Source: a bacterium (GTDB lineage: Bacteria; Pseudomonadota; Alphaproteobacteria; Rickettsiales; RI-342). From it: 64,000 bases of DNA. Positions 51,238 through 62,982 of the stretch are shown here, piece after piece. How positions within the stretch are numbered: position 1 is the stretch's first letter; every line of letters starts with the position of its first letter. The position numbers and the translations under genes are program-made. Where the stretch lies: positions 1-64,000 of the forward strand of contig WGMV01000013.1 in the NCBI GenBank assembly GCA_016124905.1, read 5' to 3'. The notes under the pieces were generated by a model. The model did not search any database, was not told the DNA's origin, and saw only the letters and a program-made list of their open reading frames with translations.

Positions 51238-51354
51238 CAGGATGACAGTTTTCTAAGGCTTGCTACGCATAAATGCCGGGATCCACGGTTCGCGCTGCGC
51301 GCGCCCGAGGATGACAGTTTTCTAAGGCTTGCTGCGCAAGCCAAGAAAACTGTC
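51238..51354. repeat. Family C: tandem GGATGACAG repeats and large hairpin
   Basis: GGATGACAGTTTTCTAAGGC plus TTGCTRCGCA occurs at 51240-51269 and 51309-51338 (69-base period). The second copy forms a stem with the bactofilin end: GACAGTTTTCT (51313-51323)/AGAAAACTGTC (51344-51354) enclosing GGCTTGC/GCAAGCC. The bactofilin stop (51355-51353) lies in the right arm. Flanking GGATCC...GGATGACAG resembles the widespread GTCATCC/GGATCC intergenic palindromes. Confidence 0.75.
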
Positions 51355-51811
51355 ACTTTGCGCTGGTGAGGACGCGGACGTTCTCGATGAGTTCGAGCTT
51401 GGGCTCGGCGGCGGCTTCCTTGGCGTTTTCGATCACGTGATGGCGCTCGCTGCGTTTGCACTGGCCATCGATGAAAGCGCCGTCCTGCATGGACATGGTC
51501 TCATGGATGATGACGCCTTTCACGCGCGCGGTGGAGGCAAGATTGACGGATTTCGCCTTGATGATGCCGTTCACTTCGCCATGGATATGCACCACATTGG
51601 CCACCACATCACCACGGACATTGCCGTTTTCACGGATGGTGAGCGATTCGCATTTCACATTGCCTTCGATATGGCCGTTGATGTCGATATAGCCATCGCT
51701 GATCAGGTTGCCCAGGATGTTCAAGTCATCGCCCAGCACGGACGGCACGCCGACCTTACCGGAACGGACTTTCTTTTCGTTAGTTGGTTTGCTGTCTTTT
51801 TTGCCGAGCAT
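51353..51811 (-). CDS. Bactofilin
   Basis: The 152-residue polymer-forming cytoskeletal protein has a bactofilin beta-helix (about 25-125: NILGNLISDGYIDINGHIEGNVKCESLTIRENGNVRGDVVANVVHIHGEVNGIIKAKSVNLASTARVKG) between short polar tails. It assembles into filaments on the membrane and localises cell-wall enzymes. Its ATG lies 32 bases before the end of the M23 peptidase gene, so the genes are coupled; bactofilin/M23 pairs are a known functional module for cell shape. Confidence 0.93.
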   Translation of the reverse strand: MLGKKDSKPTNEKKVRSGKVGVPSVLGDDLNILGNLISDGYIDINGHIEGNVKCESLTIRENGNVRGDVVANVVHIHGEVNGIIKAKSVNLASTARVKGVIIHETMSMQDGAFIDGQCKRSERHHVIENAKEAAAEPKLELIENVRVLTSAK

Positions 51812-52967
51812 AGATACCTGCCTTGATGAAATTTTTGGGGTCCATGGGTTTGTCGTTCCAGCGCACTTCGTAATGCACGTGGTTGCCGGTGGAGCGGCCC
51901 GTGCTGCCCTGAAGGCCGACGGCGCTGCCGCGGCTCACCTGCTGACCGACCTTGACATCGATGCGGCTGAGGTGGGCATAACGCGTGCTGAGGCCATTGC
52001 CATGATCCACGATCACCAGGTTGCCGTATGCGCCATCGCGCTCTGCACGGACCACCTTACCGGGCGCCGTGCAATAGGCCAGCGAGTTGGGAGGAGCGGC
52101 GAAATCCAGACCATAATGCACGGCCAGGCGGCGCGTCAGCGGATCGCGGCGGGCGCCGAAGCCGCTGGTCATGCGGCCTTCCTTCACCGGGAAGGAAAGG
52201 GGAAGATTGTCATAGAGGTTGTTCAGCTGAATCAGGCGGGCGACCTGCTTGACCACCTCATCCTCGTTCGGCGTGCTGTAGGAAATGGGCTTGGCGGCGA
52301 TGTAAGGGCCGCCCTGATTCTTGTAATCCTGATTGTCTGAATCGCTGGCGATGGCGGGAGCGGGATTATCTGAAGATTGGCCGGCGGCGGAGGCCTCGCG
52401 CTCATGCGGCATGGCTTTTTTGGCGGGTGCCATGGTGTCCACCGAAAGGCCGGTCATCTCGATAATCTTGCGCAGGTCTTCAATCTGTACCCCGGCGCGC
52501 TGGCTGAGGTTGCTCAAGAAATTCTGCTGATAATTCTGCAGTTCGGTAAGACGGGTCTCCAGGTAACCGATGCGCTCCAGCACGGCGGAGCCTTCGGCCT
52601 TGGGCGCGGGCTCGCTGCCAGCATAATGGTCGAGCAGGAAGCTCTGATATTCGGGCTTGCCTTCGGCGCCGCCTTCTTTCACGAGGCGCATCATGTCGCG
52701 ATACATCAGGCTGTTCTGCGCGGAAAGCTCATTATTCTTCTGGTTCATTTCCAGAATGGCTTCCTGCTTGGTATCGAGCGTTTTCTGGTAACCGAAATAG
52801 ACCCCGGTGGAATAGGAAAACCACAGCAGACCACCGATCACACCGAGCGCAACAAGCCCCTGCAAACGGCTGTTCACCGGTATGTTACGCACCTTCGAAT
52901 CTGAGATGATGATGATCTTTCTCTCAGAAAAAAGCTGCCGGATGGTGCGTTTCAGTGCCTTCACCAA
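51780..52967 (-). CDS. M23 peptidase partnered with bactofilin
   Basis: The 395-residue protein has a short basic cytoplasmic tail, one membrane helix at about 35-55 (LVALGVIGGLLWFSYSTGVYFGY), a coiled coil (about 65-160: KQEAILEMNQKNNELSAQ, RIGYLETRLTELQNYQQNFL) and an M23 domain with intact zinc motifs HYGLDF (HxxxD) and HVHYEV (HxH). It cleaves peptidoglycan and should be placed by bactofilin, whose gene overlaps its end. Family members (for example LmdC-like) act in cell-shape control. Confidence 0.92.
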   Translation of the reverse strand: MVKALKRTIRQLFSERKIIIISDSKVRNIPVNSRLQGLVALGVIGGLLWFSYSTGVYFGYQKTLDTKQEAILEMNQKNNELSAQNSLMYRDMMRLVKEGGAEGKPEYQSFLLDHYAGSEPAPKAEGSAVLERIGYLETRLTELQNYQQNFLSNLSQRAGVQIEDLRKIIEMTGLSVDTMAPAKKAMPHEREASAAGQSSDNPAPAIASDSDNQDYKNQGGPYIAAKPISYSTPNEDEVVKQVARLIQLNNLYDNLPLSFPVKEGRMTSGFGARRDPLTRRLAVHYGLDFAAPPNSLAYCTAPGKVVRAERDGAYGNLVIVDHGNGLSTRYAHLSRIDVKVGQQVSRGSAVGLQGSTGRSTGNHVHYEVRWNDKPMDPKNFIKAGIYARQKRQQTN

Positions 52968-53074
52968 CTAACCTTTGCCGTCTTATTTTCCCAACCGATT
53001 GCGGATCGACCCTTGGTCCAACCAGCAATCCCCCAGAGCCTGCCAGTGTGGCATGATGCTTTGCCATGCCATCA

Positions 53075-54333
53075 TTATGTGCGGCGAAATGACGCCATAA
53101 ACATTCCATCTGTTTTATGGAGGTGGGGAGTTAATTGCAAGCGAGAGCTGATGGATTTTGGATTTTTCTTATCCACAGCCGCTATGGTTTCAGGTAAGGT
53201 TTCCCCTACAAGATATTGTATGTTTTTGGCAATTTCATCGACAACGTCATGATTCTCCTGCCGGTAGATGGAGCAGGTCGCGTATATCAGCCTGCCGCCG
53301 GGTTTGACCAGAGGGGCGGCATCGGACACAAGCCGGGTTTGCAGGCCGGTGAAATGCATCAGGCCCTGTTCCTCATAGCGCCAGCGGCTGTCCGGCGCGC
53401 GGCGCCAGGTGCCGGAGCCGGAACATGGCGCGTCCACCAGCACCAGATCAGCCGATTGTTCGGGTAATTGACCGGATATGGGGCGCGTTTCGTCGAGGAG
53501 ATGGGGGCGGATGATGGCGACCCCTGCCCGTCTGGCCCGTTTTTCCAGTTCATTCAGGCGGGTTCGGTCGATGTCGCAGGCGATGATCTCGCCCTTGTTC
53601 TGCATGGCGGCGGCTATGGCGAGCGTTTTGCCGCCCGCGCCCGCGCAGAGGTCGATCACCTTCATGCCGGGTTTGGCATCGGCGGCCATGGCGATGAGCT
53701 GGGAGGCTTCGTCCTGCACTTCGCACCAGCCATCCTGGAAAGGCTTGAGCGCGCTGATGTTCATGCGCTTTTCCAAGATGACACCATCAGGGGAATACAG
53801 GCCGGGCCGGGCAGCGATGCCTGCTTTGGAGAGGGCGTCCAACAGTTTCTCGCGCGTGGTTTTGAGGCGGTTGGTGCGGAGGGTGGTGGGCGCTTCCTCA
53901 TCCATGGCGGCCAGCAGGGCGGGAAGTTCATCGCCATATTGAGCGGCCAGCAGCTGGTGATTCCATTCCAGCAGGTTGGCGGCGATGTGGGCGGGCGGCA
54001 GGGGCAGGGACGGCCGCGCGGCAAGCGCGGAAGTTTCCGTTTCGGTCAATGGTTCGGGGCTGTAGGCACTGCCGTCGAAGCCGGATATATCGGCATTCAA
54101 CAGCATCAGGCTGCGGCCGGTCAGCGGCATGCCGAGCTGCTGCGCCTGCCATATCAGGCTTTGCCACTGACGCAGGGATTGCCAGAAACGCTCGGTGATG
54201 AAGCGGCGGTCGCCGCTGCCGATATAACCGCGCTCACGCAGGTAAGCGCCAAGGATACGGTCCGCCACGCCCTGCCCGCTTAATACGGCATCGAACAGTT
54301 CGGCCAATGCCTGGTAGCGGGCAGCCTGCTTCA

Positions 54334-54334
<1 letters not shown>
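53075..54334 (-). CDS. rsmB: 16S rRNA (cytosine-C5) methyltransferase, RsmB/NOP family
   Basis: The 419-residue protein has the NusB-like N-terminal domain (RYQALAELFDAVLSGQGVADRILGAYLRERGYIGSGDRRFI) and the SAM methyltransferase domain: VIDLCAGAGGKTLAIAAAM, ACDIDRTRLNELEKRA and the two catalytic cysteines in VDAPCSGSGTWRR and YATCSIYRQEN. It methylates 16S rRNA. The ATG at 54334 overlaps the guaB stop (TGATGA), so guaB and rsmB are coupled. Longer readings upstream run antisense-like through guaB and are ignored. Confidence 0.92.
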
Positions 54335-55830
<1,496 letters not shown>

Positions 55831-55934
55831 TCATAACCCAAAAGCGGGCGGCTGTCACCCAAATGTTCACATTGGTCAAAAATTAAGGGTTTTTTTCTAT
55901 TATATCGGCCTCGATACCAATATCGCGCATTTCC

Positions 55935-56699
55935 ATGGCTACCCTTGAAGAAATCAGACGCATGCTTACCCATACATCGGTTTTCGACCAGATGGAGCAC
56001 GGGTATGTGGGCGGCAAATGCGCCGAATTCTGCCATATCATCACCCCTTACCTAAAAAGCTGGGGCGTTCCTGCCATTGAAATGTATATGCAAAACGGGC
56101 CGCAGCATGCAGTGATTTTTGCCCTGTCCGACGATCATGGCGTTATTTTAATTGACCCGACGGCGCACCAGTTTCGTTTTAAAGGCGGTGAAAATGCGCC
56201 GCAAAGCTGGGTGTGCATGCCTATTGATGAGGCGTTTGACATGCATAAAGGCAGCGTGGCACATGAATATTGGGAAAAATGCACCTATGCGGCCATGCCG
56301 AATTTCCACAGGATTCGTGGCAGAAACCTGCCGCCGGAAGACCTTGTGCTGCTGGATTACCTGAGCCCATTGTTGAAATTAGGGCTGAATATGGAGCTGC
56401 ATCACATGGAATATTCGGATGAGGAGAATACCGAAATGGCGTTCCGCATCCTTCAACATGTGCATACTTATTCGGAAACGGAGGGTTATCAATCACCCTT
56501 TCTCAGCAATCTTGTGCCGCACGAAGCCCCTACGCCTGACCAGATGCTGGCGCAATTCGCCGCGCAGGAACAGGAGCGGGAATTGTATGTGGAAGAACGC
56601 TTCGCTCGCGACATGCAGGAAGTCATTTACAGCCGTTTTGTGCCGGAATTTTTGCAGCGCAGGGAGCTGAACGTAGTGCCTGACGGGCTTGGGCGCTAA
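55935..56699 (+). CDS. Unknown protein with transglutaminase-like Cys-His-Asp pattern
   Basis: The 254-residue protein has no family I can name. Its N-terminal half shows GYVGGKCAEFCHIITPYL (C29), GPQHAVIF (H58) and ILIDPTAHQF (D74). The order and spacing Cys-29-His-16-Asp are those of transglutaminase/arylamine-acetyltransferase-like folds, so it could be a papain-like hydrolase or acyltransferase. The C-terminal half is acidic and helical (EEQELY, ARDMQEVIYSRFVPEFLQRR). It has no signal peptide. Its last 4 bases overlap the DUF4160 gene on the opposite strand. Confidence 0.6.
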   Translation: MATLEEIRRMLTHTSVFDQMEHGYVGGKCAEFCHIITPYLKSWGVPAIEMYMQNGPQHAVIFALSDDHGVILIDPTAHQFRFKGGENAPQSWVCMPIDEAFDMHKGSVAHEYWEKCTYAAMPNFHRIRGRNLPPEDLVLLDYLSPLLKLGLNMELHHMEYSDEENTEMAFRILQHVHTYSETEGYQSPFLSNLVPHEAPTPDQMLAQFAAQEQERELYVEERFARDMQEVIYSRFVPEFLQRRELNVVPDGLGR

Positions 56700-57076
56700 C
56701 CCATTTTCTGAAAATCCAGCGCCGTTCCTCTGCCCTGATGCTGGGACATCCATTCCAGCGCGAGATCGGCGAAATGCTGATCCACCAGTTTTTGCGCACC
56801 TTCCAGGTCTTTTCCGACCATGCGCGGGTGCTTGAGGCGGTCGTCCATATCCAGCACCGCTTTGCCGGGGGTCGGTTCGGTCAGGTAAAAGAGCACCTGG
56901 CTCTCATCCAGCAACGGTGCGTTGCGCGCCGCGTTCAGGCACAGACGAAACTTGGCTTCCACCACGTCCTCCTTGCCCTGTTTCTTATAGACATGCACAT
57001 GGGCCGGCGGGTGCTCACGTTCGCCGGCGCTAAAGATAGCCACCTCATATTCACCGAAATGCCGACGATAGCCCAT
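56696..57076 (-). CDS. DUF4160-type protein
   Basis: The 126-residue protein carries the DUF4160 hallmark HPPAHVHVYKK (EREHPPAHVHVY...) after a short strand (FGEYEVAIFSAGERE) and a later acidic helical region. DUF4160 proteins are small, often next to DUF2442 genes in toxin-antitoxin-like loci, though no such partner is seen. ATG 57076 is preferred to a TTG at 57088 because GAGAGG precedes it. It converges with the Cys-His-Asp protein gene. Confidence 0.75.
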   Translation of the reverse strand: MGYRRHFGEYEVAIFSAGEREHPPAHVHVYKKQGKEDVVEAKFRLCLNAARNAPLLDESQVLFYLTEPTPGKAVLDMDDRLKHPRMVGKDLEGAQKLVDQHFADLALEWMSQHQGRGTALDFQKMG

Positions 57077-58424
57077 GCCGCCTCTCAAAGCTTCTCAGAG
57101 CTTTGTATCACAGCCGGTATAATATTGGATTAACGTGAGCTTTTAAGCCTTTTTCTTTGCCTTCACCTTGTGGCCGTGCTCGTCGAACTGCTCTTCTTCC
57201 GTCGAGCCTTTAAGGGCGGTCAGCGAAGTTTCCCCGCCTGAAATGGCGGTGGCGACCAGATCGAAATAGCCGGTGCCGACCTCGCGTTGGTGTTTCACGG
57301 CGGTGAAGCCACGTTTTTCATCGGCGAATTCGCGCTCCTGAAGCTCTACATAGCCGCTCATGCCGCGCTCTTTATAGGCCATGGCCAAATCGAACATGCC
57401 GTGATTGAGGCTGTGGAAACCGGCCAGCGTGATGAACTGGAACTTATAGCCCATCAGGCCCAGCTCGCGCTGGAAGGTGGCGATGGTTTTGTCGTCGAGG
57501 TTCTTTTTCCAGTTGAAGGAGGGCGAGCAGTTATAGGCCAGCATCTTGCCCGGGAATTTTTTGTGAATGGCATGGGCGAATTTCTGCGCTTCCTCGATGC
57601 TCGGGGTGGAGGTTTCGCACCAGATGAGGTCGGCATAGGGCGCATAGGCCAGGCCGCGCGCGATGGCGGCATCCAGCCCACCCTTATATTCATAGAAGCC
57701 TTCCACCGTGCGTTTGCCGGTGCAAAGGGCTTTGTCGACGGGATCGATGTCGCTGGTGATGAGGAAGGCACCGTTGGCATCGGTACGGGCGACGATCAGC
57801 GTGTCCACGCCCATGATGTCGGCGGCCATGCGGGCGGCGGCGAGTTTCTGTACCGCTTCGCGTGTGGGCACGAGCACCTTGCCGCCCATGTGGCCGCATT
57901 TTTTGGCGCTGGCGAGCTGGTCTTCAAAATGCACTCCGGCGGCGCCGGCCTCGATCATGCCCTTCATCAGTTCAAAGGCATTGAGGTTGCCGCCGAAACC
58001 GGCTTCGGCATCGGCCACGATAGGCACGAACCAGTCGATATTGTCCTTGCCTTCGGCATGGTGGATCTGGTCCGCCCGTTGCAAACACTGGTTGATCTTG
58101 CGGACGACATTGGGGACGCTATCGACCGGGTAAAGGCTCTGGTCGGGGTACATCTGGCCCGCGGTGTTGGCATCCGCCGCAACCTGCCAGCCGGAAAGGT
58201 AAATGGCCTGAAGGCCCGCTTTCACCTGCTGCATGGCCTGGTTACCGGTCAGCGCGCCGAGGGCGTTGACATAGGGCTCTTTCTTCAGGCTGTTCCAGAG
58301 GCGCGCCGCGCCGCGTTTGGCCAGCGTGTATTCGATCTGCACCGTGCCGCGCAGGCGTTCGACGTCGGCGGCCGTGTAGGGGCGCTCGATGCCTTTCCAG
58401 CGTTCGTCTTTCTTCCAGGAATCC

Positions 58425-60056
<1,632 letters not shown>

Positions 60057-60211
60057 GCTCTATCCTTTTGAATGGGAAGTTCATTTTTCATGGCGTGATT
60101 CGTCGCTGTTTTCTTGTGGCGGCGCAGCATGCATTTTTGCATGGAAAAGGGCCCAGGCGTACACAAAAAATTCAAATTACGACTTTAGAGTGATTTCAAA
60201 CAAGGGTGATT

Positions 60212-61972
60212 ATGACGGAAAAGCGCCTCGACATTGAGACATTGGCGGAAATTAGGGCCGCGGCGCATCGCCTGCGTGATGGAAATTTCAATGGGCGCAA
60301 GTTCGTGGCGCGCATGAACCCGCGCTACAGCAACATTCAGGAACTGGAGCGGGCAATCGGCTATGCGGTGATGGAAAGCGCTATGGTGGAGCTGAGAGTT
60401 CCCCAAGGCAAACGCCTGGCCTTCGGCACCGCATATCAGGAAGGCAAAGGCATCCATGAATGCGTGGGCATCGCGCTGGGCGATCGCAGCAAGCACCAGC
60501 TGTCCCAACGGGCCCATGAAACCCTGGCAAAGCTGGATGACTGGCTGGAGCGGCATCAAAGCTCGTTGCTGGACCTGCGCAACCCGGAAGGCTGGCTGCG
60601 CGACCTGCAGCAGGAATTCGGCATCACCATGCGCGAGAGCGCCTTTCGTTATGCGCTGGAGGATGAATATCAGGCATTGCTGACTAATTACGGTGAGGAA
60701 GAACTCGGCTTCAAGCTTTCACAATGCCTCAACGCCGTTATCACCAGCCTGTCCCCCGAGCATCAGGAACTGCTCTATACCTATCTGCTCGAGCCTACGT
60801 ATGTGGATGTGGATAATTCCATTCTGCGCCACCAGGATGTGCAGGACAACCTGAACCGGCTGCTGATTCGCACGGCGGACAATATGGGCGGCCCGGGCAT
60901 TGTGGATACCAACCTTACCGCAGGCAAATCCGAGGAAAGCCTTTATTATAAACTGCATAACGGCAAGCCGGATACTTCCCGCGCTTACCGGGATACGGAA
61001 GAATTTCTCGGCCAGCTGGTGAAGAAATGCGGCGATCTTTCAACCGACCATCGGGTGGTTTTCAGCGATAAAACGCTGTGGGACGTGCTGAACCATTTTT
61101 ACCGCCACCATACCGGGCATGGGCTGGTGCGCCCCTTCTATCCCAACTTCGTGAGGGACGGCGCGCGCGCGACATTGCTGCCCCATTCGCCCGACAAACT
61201 GTATGAAGTGTTAAACAAGCTTGCCAACCGAGATCTATCCAACATCATCCCGCGTGAGAATTATGGCTGGCTGGATGCGGAAAACGGCATGATTTACCCG
61301 GCGGGCTGGCTGCGCAGCATCTTTCCGGAACAGCGCGTTTCCATGGGCGGGTTCTCAAACGGCGTTGAAGTGCGCCGCAGCGGGTTGGTGTTCGGCACAT
61401 TCATGATCCCCTTCGATGCCGACGGCAAGCATGACACACCGGACGATACCGTGGTGGCGGAAGTGCAGGTCATGTCGCCCAACATGCAGGTGGCCAAACA
61501 TTGGGAAGACACGCTTTACAAGGCGAAAACCCATATCGACAAAAGCACGCCGGAAGGCGCCGCCGCGCATCAGGCCCTGGCACAGCTCGGGCTTACCTAT
61601 TACCTGACCGCCATGAACGCGGACGTGGCGCTGAACCCCAGCTGGGGTAATTTTTACCTGGATGCTTTTTTCAGAACCGCAAACGATCTGGGTGATATAA
61701 GGTATCAGTTGACCCCTGATGCGGGGGCCTCTTTCCTGGAGCATGCTTCCACTCCGAACGGCAATGTAACCTTTCTGCCGGAGTGGCTTTACGAACTGCC
61801 TCAAGGGGCTTTGCTTGATGAAAAAAGCCCGCCGACGTTCCTGCGCTTGATGGAAGGCATCGCCCTGGGTGCACTTCGCCAACTGCCTGACCATGTTCAA
61901 GAAGACGCCCTTGTCAGCCATTGCGCCGCCATGTTTGCGCAGCACGGAAGCGACATTTCCGCCGCAGCATGA
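60212..61972 (+). CDS. Large unknown protein (586 aa)
   Basis: I do not recognise a family. It is soluble, mixed helix and strand, with acidic character. A weak echo of the (p)ppGpp synthetase motif (VVAEVQVMSPNMQVAKHWEDTLYKAK) near residues 430-455 is noted, without other synthetase motifs. His-rich bits (HHTGHG) occur. AAGGG 5 bases before ATG 60212 supports the start. It is divergent from aceB and is followed by a PIN-like gene 67 bases later on the same strand, so they may form a unit. Confidence 0.6.
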   Translation: MTEKRLDIETLAEIRAAAHRLRDGNFNGRKFVARMNPRYSNIQELERAIGYAVMESAMVELRVPQGKRLAFGTAYQEGKGIHECVGIALGDRSKHQLSQRAHETLAKLDDWLERHQSSLLDLRNPEGWLRDLQQEFGITMRESAFRYALEDEYQALLTNYGEEELGFKLSQCLNAVITSLSPEHQELLYTYLLEPTYVDVDNSILRHQDVQDNLNRLLIRTADNMGGPGIVDTNLTAGKSEESLYYKLHNGKPDTSRAYRDTEEFLGQLVKKCGDLSTDHRVVFSDKTLWDVLNHFYRHHTGHGLVRPFYPNFVRDGARATLLPHSPDKLYEVLNKLANRDLSNIIPRENYGWLDAENGMIYPAGWLRSIFPEQRVSMGGFSNGVEVRRSGLVFGTFMIPFDADGKHDTPDDTVVAEVQVMSPNMQVAKHWEDTLYKAKTHIDKSTPEGAAAHQALAQLGLTYYLTAMNADVALNPSWGNFYLDAFFRTANDLGDIRYQLTPDAGASFLEHASTPNGNVTFLPEWLYELPQGALLDEKSPPTFLRLMEGIALGALRQLPDHVQEDALVSHCAAMFAQHGSDISAAA

Positions 61973-62039
61973 CGTGCATTTTCTGCATTGCTGCCATTCT
62001 TTTCATGAAACTGACAAAAACATGCCCTAATGAAAGGGC

Positions 62040-62963
62040 ATGTATCAAATCCCAGACCATTCCAATATCGTGCTTTACCTTGATTCCTGCGTCCTCAGCC
62101 CGGGCTGCGTGCAGGAGGCGCTTGCCTTTCGCAAGCTCATCAACGAAGGCACCGGGCATCATGTGGATATCGTCCTGATACCCGAAGTGGTGCGCGAGAT
62201 GCGTGCGTTCAGCAAGAATCTTTACATCAATTCCATCATCGATGAGGTGATACAGACGCTTCTGCAGAGCAATTCCAGACATCTTCCCGTCATTCCATGG
62301 ATCGGGGACGTATTTGAACGGCATGAGGATGAGTGGCGGCAGGTTCTGCGCGAGATCATGAACGAATATTTCACCGCGCATGACCAGCCGACCATCAAGC
62401 GGACCAATGCGGGTTACCAGCGCTTTGAGACGGATGAGCGGCTGCGACAATATGTTTACGAGCATCCGCGTATGGCCGATCTGCGGCAGTTCATCAGCGA
62501 CAATATCTATCAGACCGCCTTGCGGAAAGCCGTGGCCCATGACGATATCATCATGATGGATTCGCAACATGCCACCGATTCCATCGCCGATATCCGCTTC
62601 AAGCACTATTTCAGCTCCGACCGGGACCATAATATCGGCCTGCTGCTGACACGGGATACGGGGAATAAGGATGGCGCCGGGGCGCTTGCCTTCACGCTCA
62701 AATCCGACGTATTCGGGCGCAAGATCTGCTTTAACGTGGAGCCGGGGGCCATCACGGCCACGCTGAATGAGTTGTGCGAGCTGCTGGAATGCGTCGATAA
62801 CAGGGACAGCCACCTCGCCCAGCTTTGCAACGAGGCACTGCAGGATCTTTCCAAACACCCGCTGGAAGCCAGAGACCTTTTCGGCCATAAGGCATGCGGC
62901 TTTTATGATTTCAGCCAGTTCGCCAGCGACCATCTGTGGGGACCGGCGGTCAGCGGCCTTTAA
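62040..62963 (+). CDS. PIN-domain-like protein, unknown
   Basis: The 307-residue protein begins IVLYLDSCVLSPG with an early Asp (D15) and IPEVVREM (E49), and a later HDDIIMMDSQHATDSIAD and LLLTRDTGNKDGAGAL, an arrangement like the acidic residues of PIN nucleases. Between lie helices with no known domain. If it is a PIN nuclease, RNA is the likely substrate. It lies downstream of the 586-residue gene and converges with the next gene. Assignment is by eye only. Confidence 0.5.
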   Translation: MYQIPDHSNIVLYLDSCVLSPGCVQEALAFRKLINEGTGHHVDIVLIPEVVREMRAFSKNLYINSIIDEVIQTLLQSNSRHLPVIPWIGDVFERHEDEWRQVLREIMNEYFTAHDQPTIKRTNAGYQRFETDERLRQYVYEHPRMADLRQFISDNIYQTALRKAVAHDDIIMMDSQHATDSIADIRFKHYFSSDRDHNIGLLLTRDTGNKDGAGALAFTLKSDVFGRKICFNVEPGAITATLNELCELLECVDNRDSHLAQLCNEALQDLSKHPLEARDLFGHKACGFYDFSQFASDHLWGPAVSGL

Positions 62964-62982
62964 CCCGTCAGCGGTTAGCCGC

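Noticed and set aside
60206-60214. GTG start two codons upstream of ATG 60212
   Set aside because: AAGGG spacing fits the ATG better.
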